Part shown: piece after piece, positions 53,045 to 63,944 of the stretch
Layout: the number at the start of each line of letters is the position of its first letter
Numbering within the stretch: the stretch's first letter is position 1
Assembly: GCA_963693285.1 (NCBI GenBank)
Contig: OY848920.1
Location: 9,918,182 to 9,982,181, forward strand
DNA length: 64,000 nucleotides
Direction of reading: 5' to 3'
Source of the DNA: Xestospongia muta
Lineage: Eukaryota; Porifera; Demospongiae; Haplosclerida; Petrosiidae
Position numbers and translations under genes: made by a program
Notes under the pieces: generated by a model
Database searches by the model: none
Told to the model about the DNA's origin: nothing
The model's input: the letters and a program-made list of their open reading frames with translations, nothing else

Positions 53045-53474
53045 TTACCAATTTAGCTTCATAGGCTCTTTTGCAGGGTCAGTAATCTTCTTGGCTTTAA
53101 CTTTATCAACATCACCTAACTCATATTCTCCACGGACATCAATTACTACTCCATCACCAACACCAACCTGTTAACACAATTGCAACATGTAATGAACTAA
53201 TTAATGATAATATCTTACTCTGAAACAGTATACACTGTCATTATTAATGTACCAGTCAACATTGTAAGCAGTGTATTTTTTCTTATTGTTTAATATCTTC
53301 TCTGCTTCACTCCTCATCTAGACAAAGCAAAGTTTGTTGCATTCAATGTGATTGTTTATCTCTTACCTTCTCGGCTATTTTTTTCTGCGCCTCATCTGGT
53401 TTCTTTGGAGTCAAAGTAGACGCTGGAGGAGGTGGTATGTAATCCGGAACAGGACGCTCACCGTATCCTGACAT
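53045..53474 (-). CDS. Stefin-like protein 4 lacking QxVxG
   Basis: Three exons on the minus strand. It begins MSGYGERPVPDYIPPPPAST, a Pro-rich head longer than that of stefins, then AQKKIAEKMRSEAEKIL, WYINNDSVYCFRVGVGDGV at the hairpin and VIDVRGEYELGDVDKVKAKK, ending EPMKLNW. The motif Y-C-F-R ends exon 2 as in protein 3. No QxVxG. Confidence 0.8.
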
Positions 53475-54454
53475 GTCGATAATCACTTGAAGACGACCAA
53501 TTGATTTCACAAGCGAGACTGCTTAAGTAATACTTTACATTGAGCCACGCCCTGTTTTTAATGAACTTTTATTTCCAGTTTTTAATATATGTGACCAGAT
53601 TTGTAACAAGTGACACAAGTGGTCTCTTTTTACAAATCTGGTCACATATTATAACATTATTTATTACTCAATCTGTAAAGTGTACAGTTTTAAATGCAAT
53701 ATGGTTTTAAAAACTTTATTTGAATAATCAGTGTTGTATCTGGATGACATCATGTGATGATCTTTCTACAACTCACTTAATTCCTATAGTCATAATGTAC
53801 AACTAGAACAATGATATTCGACATGATATATTAACAGCAGCAGTCATTACATAAGAACAAAATGTTATAGTAATATATATATTATTGTATGAGTTCTGTG
53901 GAATGATAATTAGATTAACAGATGTTCCACTGATGACATATAGTGTCAACTTTATAGTGTGAAACGTTTAGGGAATATTTTGTGTACATAGAGCTAATTA
54001 ATTATCAGTGACTAAATCTTATTTTTATATTACAAAGAGGAAATAAGTATGTTCACTTTATGTATACAATATAGCCTCATTGAGACTAATTATAATATAC
54101 TACTATAGATAGGGTCAGTACCTCCAGACTATCAACAATGGACACTAGCTAGTATATTTACTAATGGTTACTAGTAAAATTTACTAATGGTTACTAATAA
54201 AATATGAACAACAACAACAACAATTATATATTCTTATACTTGCAAGTACTTACATTCTTAGAGTAGTCATTGACAACATAATGAAAATCAAATGATTACA
54301 ATATACAATGATCATATGTTATTATCATTTATACTATATACGATCATATCCTATACATCTGAATATTTAACATTATAAGTGACCAATAACAAGTAAGTGG
54401 TTCCAGTGTACTTCTTCATTTACCAGCTTTCTTATTTCCCAATACTATGCCAAT
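53475..54454. other. Intergenic interval between duplicated stefin-like pairs
   Basis: This contains a hairpin element (53584-53650) and sequence at about 53950-54070 that recurs in diverged form at about 55915-56020, for example gaggaaataagtatgttca. The duplicated block therefore extends past the genes. No coding segment seen. Confidence 0.55.
53584..53650. repeat. Hairpin element with 20 bp perfect arms
   Basis: aatatatgtgaccagatttgta and its complement tacaaatctggtcacatatt are separated by about 25 bp. Only the left arm survives in the duplicate block (55690-55704), so the element probably inserted or was completed after duplication, or was lost there. Confidence 0.75.
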
Positions 54455-54871
54455 CTGTAAAACATACCAAAAGATGGAGATGTATTAATAGCTGTTATAG
54501 ACCAACAGCTAAATTAAGAACAAGATGTGTATGCAATGAAGGTATGTATGATCTATCTGGTATCTGGTATATATCTATATGATATAGATGGAGTCTGAAG
54601 CACAGAGAGTGGTTGGTCAGGCTTTCAGTAATTATGAGGTAGCCTATTACATCAAAAGTGGCAATAAATATTGTTTTAGGGTAAGGAAGTAAGTTTGACA
54701 TCTTTCATTTATTTATTGTTTCATCTATCTTTGTCCTGACATCTGTGTGTGTGTGTATTATAGATTTGTGTTGATATTGGTCTTATTGATGTCTCAGGGA
54801 AGTATACCTTTGGTAAGGTATCAGAAGTGACTGTGAGGAGAGTCTCAAGTAGTGACAAAATAACATTGTAA
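54455..54871 (+). pseudogene. Stefin-like pseudogene (copy of protein 3)
   Basis: Exons 2 and 3 (54588-54680 and 54764-54871) are nearly identical to those of protein 3, for example QAFSNYEVAYYIKSGNKYCF and LIDVSGKYTFGKVSEVTVR. The region for exon 1 is recognisable (ctgttatagaccaacagcta against ctgttagaccaacagctaag) but has an indel that shifts the frame into a stop, and the original start codon region is missing. A short product from an ATG at the end of exon 1 cannot be excluded. Confidence 0.75.
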
Positions 54872-55141
54872 ATGCCACAGGATAATACTCTCAGTTGTTG
54901 TTTGTTTTTATTATTTTTTTTTTTATTTCCTGCATTGAGTTTATTGTATATTATTACTTTTAGAATGTTATATTAATTTGAATTGTAGTTATAATCTCAC
55001 TTGTTGATCTGTGAACACTGTGATGTCAACATCATGATAGTCAATTTAACTCAACATAATTTATTGAAATAAAAACAACACTTCAATATATATGATGTAT
55101 CAGCATATACAATTAAGTCACTAAGCAAATTAATAGCAATG

Positions 55142-55571
55142 TTACCAATTTAGCTTCATGGACTCTGTTGCAGGGTCATTAACCTTCTTGGCTTTAACTT
55201 TATCAACATCACTAAGGGAATAGTCTCCACGGACATCAATTACTCCATCATTAACACGAACCTGTTAACACAACATGTAATGAAGTAATTTATGATAACA
55301 TCTTACTCTGAAACAGTATACATCGCCATTATTAACGTAGTCGTCCACAATGTAATCAGTGTATTTTTTCCCACCATTTAATTTCTTCTCTGCTTCACTC
55401 CTCATCTAGACAAAGCAAAGTTTGTTGCATTCACTGTGATTGTTTATCTGTTACCTTCTCGGCTATTCCTTTCTGCTCGATATTTGGTTTCTGTGGAGTC
55501 AAAGTAGCTGATGGAGGTGATGGAGGAGGTGGTATGTAATGCGGAACAGGACGCTCACCGTATCCTGACAT
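55142..55571 (-). CDS. Stefin-like protein 6 lacking QxVxG (copy of protein 4)
   Basis: Three exons on the minus strand. I chose the ATG at 55571 by parity with protein 4 (MSGYGERPVP); an in-frame ATG four codons upstream (55583) also exists. It has a Pro-rich head (HYIPPPPSPPSATLTPQKP), then GIAEKMRSEAEKKLNGGKKY, DDYVNNGDVYCFRVRVNDGV at the hairpin and VIDVRGDYSLSDVDKVKAKK, ending ESMKLNW. It differs from protein 4 at many codons while its frame stays open, which suggests selection on both. Confidence 0.8.
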
Positions 55572-56946
55572 GTCGATATTCATAATCACTTAAAGACGAC
55601 CAATTGATTTCACAAGCGAGACTGCTTAAGTAATACTTTACATTGAGCCACGCCCTGTTTTTAATGAACTTTTACTTCCAGTCTTTAATATATGTGACCA
55701 GATTCTTAGAGTAGTTATACATTATTGACAACATAATGATGGTAAAATAACGATAATATACAACCAATGAATAATATCATTTATACTGTATAAATACATA
55801 ATGTCATTATTAACAATAATATAAGGAAATAAGTGTATATATTTATAGTACATGTAAATAAGTTAATAAAATAATGTCATAGTAGTGTGTTGTACAGGTG
55901 TCCAGTAAAGTACGCCATGAAAGTTTATAGGGCTTATTTTGTGGTTATAATTATCTAATACTAAATCTCATTATATTACTAGAGGAAATAAGTATGTTCA
56001 GTTCATGTGTACAACGTGACCACAGACACTAATTAACATAGTGAGAGAATTAATAATAGATATGAATCACAAACCATGTCTAATATTCATATTGACACGT
56101 ATCATGTGATCATGTGATCATGACTGCAATCAATTCATTGCTTTATTATTTAGATACATGTAATTGAGCCGTGCCCTTTCCAAAGCTGCTATACTCATTA
56201 ATTTAGTGATGTTTGTTTTTAGATACTTAGAATGTCTTTATTTAAAATGTAACAAGGCTCCATTAGCTACTATGATATTGTAATGTAAATCAGTTTACGA
56301 TATAATTTCATGTGGTCAGACACATGTGAAAATTTCTAACCACACAAGACTATCTTATGCAATATCTGTAGCTATATCTTCCAGTAAATTCCAGTACATA
56401 AAGTATACTTGTATATTGGAACTAACTTATAAGTATACGAGTAAAATATTCTAGTGATTTGTTGATTTCACCAATATATTGTTATACAGGTTGTGTGTAG
56501 CAAACTAATAATATGATGTGAAAGTAGACATAACACTGTTTTATTACTAATGTACTACTGTTTATGCAGCTTTAGTACATTAGTAATAAAAGTGTTATGT
56601 CTACGTTCACATAGTTAAATCAACAAATCAAATTTTACAGTGTGCACTATATGTATAAAACCTTTATGTACATATTGATGCTCTCATTACATTTCTTCAT
56701 TGCCAGTACGAGTGTAACTAGTGTCAATGCCAAATGTTTTGTTCAATGAATTTAAAGTTTTCAGTTGAAAGGCTAGACTTATTTAATTTCAATAAAACAA
56801 ATTACAAGTGAACAGAATCTACAGCTACTCATCACATTATACTTCCCCTCCTCCACTATCTAATACAACTGATAATACTACATATTATCATTGTAATGTA
56901 GTGCAGACAATGGGGATGACCCTGTCAATTGTCACTTTCAATAAAC
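55572..56946. other. Intergenic interval with a long hairpin
   Basis: About 1.4 kb without a supported gene. It holds the end of the stefin-pair duplication (to about 56020) and a long inverted repeat at 56517-56611, listed separately. Confidence 0.5.
56517..56611. repeat. Long hairpin, about 38 bp arms
   Basis: Left arm 56517-56555 begins tgtgaaagtagacataacac; right arm 56575-56611 ends gtgttatgtctacgttcaca. Pairing is nearly perfect around a 19-base loop. It could be a MITE or an RNA hairpin; sequence alone does not decide. Confidence 0.8.
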
Positions 56947-57465
56947 ATGGCTAGTCTTAAGAGTGTTCCTGCTGGTCCTCCTCCAGGATCAACTGGTCCT
57001 CCTGATGTTGCTACTCCAACTCCAGCTACTGGTAATGAACAGACAATAGCAAATAAAGTTAGTTTATCATAAATATCATGAAACCACTCTTATTATAGTC
57101 TCATACATGGTTCTAGTAAAGATGACCAGATATTATTACACACCTCATAATTAGCACACATTATATAGTGTGTAAATGAACTCTGTATTTACGACAGGTC
57201 AAGTCTTCAGCTGAAAAACAAACAAAGTTAAAGTTTAGTCAGTTCAATGCAGTCTCCTATATCAAACAAGGAAACACTTATTTGATTAGGGTAATTATCA
57301 CGATAAGTGCATACCTTAACTTGCTGTGCTTCTCCTTTCCTTTCTCTTCAGGTGAATGTTGGTGACCAGTTTATTGACATATTGGCTGATTATAAAATGA
57401 ACAGGGCCTCACTCAAAGCTCCGCCACAATTAGGCAAGGGAGCTAATGACCCAATGTCATTTTGA
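56947..57465 (+). CDS. Stefin-like protein 7 with Pro/Gly-rich head, lacking QxVxG
   Basis: Exons 56947-57057, 57198-57290 and 57352-57465; 105 residues. The head reads SVPAGPPPGSTGPPDVATPT, then a helix (NEQTIANKVKSSAEKQTKLK), SYIKQGNTYLIRVNVGDQFI at the hairpin and an end with GKGANDPMSF. G-N-T-Y-L-I-R matches the stefin G-x-N-Y-F-I-K strand, but the Q-x-V of the loop is replaced. The intron sites equal those of stefin 1. Its ending DPMSF resembles the DPMSL end of protein 2, so these two may be sisters. Confidence 0.8.
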
Positions 57466-57970
57466 TTTGGTTGTTTTGCCATTATTATATATTTGTGTGT
57501 GTGTGTGTGTGTGTATTAGTCAAAATAGCTAGCAATTTCAATCTTTGAAATATTCTTATCGACAAGTACAAGAATATAATATATTATATTATTATATAGT
57601 GCACATTTAGTTCATAAAGACTATGTATAAACTTATATGATGTTACAGATTACATACAACTATGGGTCAGTTATTATTAGGACATTACTCTATCACTCTA
57701 CATAGCAGTAGTAGCTACATTGTTATGATAAGAACAAAGGTTTGTAGTGAGTGATCTTCAATTCATAAACAGTTGATAAAGGCCTTCATACCAAACCATT
57801 ATGTTATAAGGTGTGTCTATGTATTATGTTACAAAAAGTACTCAAAATATGACAAGTTTACAACATTAGTATTATGTAACTGGTATTCTGTTCACAATAG
57901 ATCTAACACATATACTACATTATCATGTAATCCTTTAAACAAGTATAATACATAATACATAATACACAGT

Positions 57971-58418
57971 CATAGGAGGCTGAAGGGGGGGGCTGGAGGG
58001 GCTAGAGCCCCCCCAATATTTAGAAAGAGGGGGCTCAGCCCCCCCAAAGTTTTATTGCTTGCTACTTACCCCACAAAAAGAATCTAAGTTAATCTTATTG
58101 GTGTTAATGAAACTGTCAAAAGTTTTGACATAATATTTGGAGGCCACAATGACGGAAAAATGGCTTAACAATTGTCTGGTCCTTCATGTATACAAATGCA
58201 TAACCAATGAGTGTGATCTTGTTGAAATAGCTAAGGAATTTGTTATGGTAAATGATGAGTGAAGGAAATACTTTGGTACATTTTAAATTAATGTTGGTAA
58301 TACTGATTGTGATTATATCAAACATAGTTTCTGCATTATGGGTACGTTCATGTCTGCATATTCATCACATAGTTATGGTGTGAGCCCCTCCAAAATATAA
58401 GTGCCTCATCCGCCTATG
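57971..58418 (+). mobile_element. Internally deleted hAT-like transposon 1
   Basis: Ends are cataggaggctgaaggggg (left) and the complement of tgcctcatccgcctatg (right), imperfect inverted repeats, with G-rich and C-rich subterminal stretches. The flank acagt is present on both sides. Inside, on the plus strand (about 58150-58285), a hAT C-terminal dimerisation segment can be read: LVLHVYKCITNECDLVEIAK, then EFVMVND, a TGA stop, then RKYFGTF. It is a non-autonomous, dead copy. Confidence 0.7.
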
Positions 58419-58705
58419 ACAGTATAGACTGAGAATTACAACATAACAATACAACCATTCACTATACTAAAAGGCATCTCTATATAATGACTGTATGGGC
58501 TGTTGTCCTACAAGGAACAACTGTTAGTGTCTATGGAATCACACATGGCTATTGCTAATGAAAATGAAATTTAATTTGCAGATAATTAGCGCTAGGTGTT
58601 ACTAATGAATCTTATTGTTTACCTACAAAGTTAGCCACACCTTAAAAGTAACAAGACAGAAGTGGGTGTGTCTGTTGTGTTAGTTCATAGTTTGGCAAGC
58701 AAACA

Positions 58706-61700
58706 ATGGCTAAAAGAAATCTTTCATTTGAGGAGATATTAGAAGAGAAACCAGCTCTTGATGAATTATGTGAACATATTCACATTGGTGGTAAATGGTA
58801 TCAGTTTGGAATTCTGCTTAAACTTGACTCCAAGAAGTTGGATGATATTCGTAGACAACCTGATGATTCTACTTACAAGACATTAAAAATGTTTGAGTTG
58901 TGGTTGAACACCAACCCTAATGCTACCAGAAGACAAGTTTTAGATACTTTGAAGAAAGAAGTTATTGAAGAAAACACTGTCGCCTACAAGTATGAGCAGA
59001 TATTGAAAAAGTCTGTTGGTCAGTGATATATCACACACTTTGATTACTAATTTATGAGTTAAATATTGTCTGTAAATGTCATATTATAGAAATAGACTCC
59101 CAGTCCTCAACTACTGAATCAAGTACTATTCTTTCAAGCCATACTGATACACTATCACAGTCATTGAAAAGTTCCTCTAGCACTGTTGGTGAGTAAAATC
59201 ATGTATCTAGTGTAGTCAACTATAATGATATGTCTTGTTTTTCGGTATATGTATCAAATAATTATAATACCGAGTAATGAGCTAGTTTCTTTATCATAGG
59301 AAGTGATTTCCCAGTAACTGAAGCTAGTACTATTTTTTGCCATCATATTGATACACTGTCACAATCTTCATTCAATCCTGTAAAAGTGTCCCAGCTCCTA
59401 TTTAGTGAGAGATGTATCAGTGAAGCAACACTTGATAGTATGGAGGGACTAAAAGGTTCCTCAGATGAGAAGAAGACAACTCTGTTGTCTGCTATACATA
59501 CAGCAGTATCTTCAAATCACAAGAAGTTGAAAGTGGTAGCGACAGTACTGTCCAAGTTTGGGAAGACAAAAAATCTATCTGACATACTTATTAGTGAATA
59601 CGGTAAGTAACTAAGAACTAGAGATCAATTTTATAGTGGAAAACTGACATCTCTTTCTATATTAAATAGCTCAAATGTATCCTGATGACCAGATGATAGC
59701 AGATATTGTTCAAGAGTTACCACAAACTGTTCATAGTGGTCAAATGAGTTATGAAAATTGTGCCAGTGACATTTTACGTTGTCATTATGGTACTCTCTCT
59801 CAATCTCTCCAATATCCTGTTAGAGTAGCACAGTACCTCTATGAAGAGGGAGTCATTTCAAAAGCTATATTTTTTATTGTGAAATATACTGCCGAATCTC
59901 ACTCTACAGGAAAAGCATTGTTTGTTTTGTTAAGAGCTGTACGTCATGCTGTACATACCAACTATCATCACTTGATGATATTTGCTAGTGTGCTGTTAAA
60001 ATCTAAAAGCAATGTACCATGTGGTAATGCTATCTTAAAGGATTGTGGTAAGTATAAAGGTTATTGTATAACTGTTAAAAATTGTTTAATGTAGATAAAG
60101 TATTTTTTGAAGACAAAGATTCAGAAGTACATGTTATTACTGGAGTTAATGAAGGTATATTTACTGTAGTATATTAAGATCATGATATCATTGTGTCAAT
60201 TAGCTAATTCATTGACTACTACCCCAGGAGCTTCAGTTGATAGCAGTTTACCTGCAAGTCAAAGTTAGTAATGAAAACTGGCATAATAATATTAAATGTT
60301 TTCTAATTGCAGATGAGACTGAAAAAGAAGTGACAATTCCAATTTCACAAAAGTTTAGACCTATTTTTGGATCAATGAAAAGTGAATATGCTATAGCTTT
60401 TAGTAATATCCGAAAAGCTATCAAAGCAACACCTCCACCTCTGGATGAATTAAAGGGATATCTTAGAGATGGTTATTCCCACCTCAAATCTCAAATAGCT
60501 CATTCTAACTCCATTGATGATGTTCTAGATGTTGTGAATGATCACTGTACAGTGATTAATATCAGTTGTTTGGAGGGTATTGTGAAGCGCTTCAAAATCA
60601 AAGAAGCTGAGACACATATACAAACGTATAAAGAAGCCATTCAATCATTTTGCAAGGAAACAAAAGCTTCTCTTTGTCTGAACAAAAATTTTAAAGTTAC
60701 AAACACGCCTTCTCATCTTCAATGTGAGACAGCAGTCTTTGTTTTGAACTGGGATCCTAAAGATTGTACAATAGAAGATATCGAGGATATCCTTTCAGAA
60801 TCAGTTGAAGGAAATGTACAGATTCGTGTCATTAGAGAGGGCAAGTCCATCATTGTCACCTGCTTCTTTCCACTCAGTCTAACAACTCTACTTATTGCCA
60901 GAGCTCAGAAGACTCTTGAATCAGTGAAGAGGAGAGGATTACTACAACTTACAGTTGGTCACTGTACCATTTATGATCATAGAAGAGACAAGGTAAGAGA
61001 TGAGTGTAGTATTAGACAACAGTTACTACATGTGTTGTTTATTGATATATAGGAGGTTAGAACTATTGTAAAAGAGAACACAAAGGAGTTGAGAAGTAGA
61101 CTGGAACTAGAACAAACCATGCGGAAAAAGATGACTATGCAAATGTCATCTATTGTCAGACAAAATGAAGGTATATTGTGTACAACTATTGTTTTATTTA
61201 ATAGCTGTCTATTATATGATATATCTGATTAATAACTTAATGTTCCTTTATATAGAAACAAGAGAAATGAAAGAAAAAACAATTGAACATTTGACGTCAC
61301 TTGTGAAAACAAAGGAAGGTAAATTAATACAACAGCAATCACAAGTCCAATGTTGTCAGTATTTTACATAATATATTAGTGATCAATTCTCTTCTCATTT
61401 TATATGAAGCTTTTGAGAAGAATATACTGTCAGTGTCTGCTGAGAGACAGAAAGAGCTAGAGACACTACAAGAAATAATAACGTCGTTGACTTTACAACT
61501 AAGGGAGAGAGACCAACAGATTGAGGAGTTAAAGCAGAGCTTGAAAGGTAACTGGTATTAGTCACTTCTCATTATATGACATTGTTACTAGATCTAGCAT
61601 TCATACCAAAGACTCGTAAACCAGTAATTGATCAAGGACTTGAGGAGACTCAAACACAGTCCAGTCAGGAAGAGACATCACTTATCACTGAAACTACAGG

Positions 61701-62435
61701 TAGTACTATTCAATATATATAAATAGTCTTATAATACTTTTGTAGAATCTCTACCAATATCAGAGTTAAAAGATCAGTTAAAGGGTTCAGTTGATGATAA
61801 AGAAGACAGTTCATTACCTCATCCAAGTAGGTTGTATTGTAATTTGTATTATTATAACAAAGTAAAAAGAATGTTTATTGATGTAATATACTAATACAAT
61901 CCATTACATTCTTCAATGTTAGTATCATTACAGTAATTTATTTGTCTACTAGTAATGGTTGTACTGAATGATGTCATGATTCAGTCATAAATTACTACCA
62001 CAAAGTGATAGTGTTGTCAGTAATAATATATTGATAATCCTTAAATTATAAATATTAAAATTATAATATATTGAAAAAAAACTTGGTTTATTCTAATATA
62101 AATGTCTTTATTAATAGAATCTCCAGATGACATATTGAAAGACTCAGATGATAAAGAGGAGATAAAGGATAAAGAGTCAAATAAAGGTATATATGTTTGA
62201 ATAAATATAGGGTCTGGTGAATAAATATAGGGTCTGGTGAAGGCAAAGGCAATTAGTTGTCCCTTATATTTTGTGGTAAAATCTGAATACACAGTGTTAT
62301 TATGTAATTTATGGTTTACATAAAAGTAGTATCCTGTAGGTAAAGACAATATTTATTATGTATATGGTTTATTAAACCATTCCTCCTTTTGTGAGATTAG
62401 GATCACAGGAACATCCCAGACATCCACTCACTTAA
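58706..62435 (+). CDS. Death-domain protein with CARD/DED-like repeats and coiled coil
   Basis: About a dozen exons starting at MAKRNLSFEEILEEKPALDE; exon 1 is 58706-59018 and the stop is at 62433-62435. A death domain spans residues 15-100 (LDELCEHIHIGGKWYQFGIL, then WLNTNPNATRRQVLDTLKKE). A Ser/Thr linker follows, then two related helical units (VSQLLFSERCISEATLDSME; VAQYLYEEGVISKAIFFIVK) that resemble CARD/DED folds. Then comes a module of about 200 residues with ETHIQTYKEAIQSFCKETKA, CETAVFVLNWDPKDCTIEDI and GKSIIVTCFFPLSLTTLLIA, which I know only as an unnamed module in sponge and cnidarian predicted proteins. A long coiled coil (LETLQEIITSLTLQLRERDQ) and an acidic tail complete it. There is no NACHT, caspase or kinase domain. 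It is probably an adaptor of innate immune or cell-death signalling; function is inferred from domains only. Confidence 0.8.
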
Positions 62436-63512
62436 TGTAAGAAAGGATATCTAGTGACGTTAGTTCAATTCCTCAGATTTGACTATAATGTTGTCAGTGA
62501 AACATGTTATTATAAGAGACAAAAAGATAGCTGGTCATATTACAAGTTGTGTACTAAGGAGCTACAGTCTTTGTTTCAAAGGATATTAGAAAAAATGTCT
62601 TAGCATGAAAACAAAACAAAATGTAATTAAGACGTCTCTATCTTCTAAAAATTCGCAAACAGTTTCTCTTGATCAGCAGGTGGTTTACTAATTCTGAGTA
62701 CCAAAAATTAATTGCTATGACAATATTTCAATAGGAACTATGCCTTCAAGTCTAGGTATCTAGACTTTGTTCTCCATTTTGAACAGTGACATTTATAACA
62801 TCATACCCTAGGAGCATTCTGATTGGTGAGCCAAAAAATTAGCTTAAATACAAGGAATTGGAGTTAAGTCACCAGACGCCCTTTCTCACATTAAGTGAGT
62901 TGGTATCTAGGGACAAGACTAAGGAACTACACACTCCATAGACACTTAGAGGAGAATATGAGGGGAAATCCCTAGAATAATTATTTATAAAAATATAAAA
63001 CATACTTATATCAACTATTGACCATGATGTGACAAATAGAGAGAAAATGCTTTTAAGAGAACAAGAACTGAGTAAAGAGGATATACTGAATGTCCTAACC
63101 TGAAGTTGTGATGAAGTTTGTATATGGAGACCACGCCTTTATGAATAATTAATTAGATTTTTTTTCATAAGTCTTTACACACCAACAGCAGACATTTCAC
63201 TATGTGGCTGCTCAAGAAATAGCTAGCAATGCAAGAGTCAATAAAATGGAGGAACATTATTGCATATCACAATAACAAAAACATTATACACTTATATTGT
63301 AATATTAAAATGCATAAATTTAAATTTACATTGACATCACCTATATGTGGTATCTCTATATGTAATAATATCAGCAGATATAGACTGAGGAGATATCTAA
63401 GACTACATGTAATGATCAATGAGGATATACAAATCTCTAGTTTAAGTAATGTATTATAACCACACCCACTTATTTCACATACTGTAAATATTATCGTCAT
63501 TGCTTATACAAA
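62436..63512. other. Intergenic interval with no recognisable gene
   Basis: AT-rich, with only short unsupported frames. An inverted or repeated ttctcacattaagtgagt motif at about 62883-62900 mirrors cactcacttaatgtaagaaa at about 62427, so a roughly 470 bp fold-back element may be present, with weak support. Confidence 0.4.
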
Positions 63513-63944
63513 CATAGACGTATCTATGGTCATCGGACTACCAGGGCATAATTAAATATTCGTGGCTTATTAAAAATATTAATAATAATTATCAATAGTT
63601 ATTAACTGTTAATTAAGTATAGAGTCATTCTACCTACAATCATAATTAATTACAAAGAAAAGGTGGAGTTTGGTTTTGTTTATAGAAGTATTATCCTGGA
63701 ATTTTGTGCTCCTGTTCAAACTGAAATACCAAATCTTCCAAACAGTTCCATAATGTGGACGAAAGATCTCTCTCTATGTACAAGAGAGCTAGACTGTTGA
63801 GTCTTTGTTGTGTCATGGTCGAGCATAAGTACTTTTTAAGCCGACAAATACTAGAAAAACTACGCTACGCAGAAGCCATTTTCTTTTCCTGGATCAGTTT
63901 ACCAGGGCAATGCCCTGGTATGCCCGGGCCTAGATACGCCTATG
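63513..63944 (-). mobile_element. Internally deleted hAT transposon 2 with 8 bp target-site duplication
   Basis: Termini are catagacgtatctatgg (left) and the complement of cctagatacgcctatg (right), extended inward by accagggca on both sides. The element is flanked by the identical 8-mer tatacaaa at 63505-63512 and 63945-63952, the hAT signature length. On the minus strand (about 63880-63690) it keeps the transposase C-terminal dimerisation segment: RSFSSICRLKKYLCSTMTQQ, then RLNSLALLYIERDLSST. A TAG stop stands where the family has the Glu of ERSFS. Dead copy; its exact duplication indicates a fairly young insertion. Confidence 0.88.
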
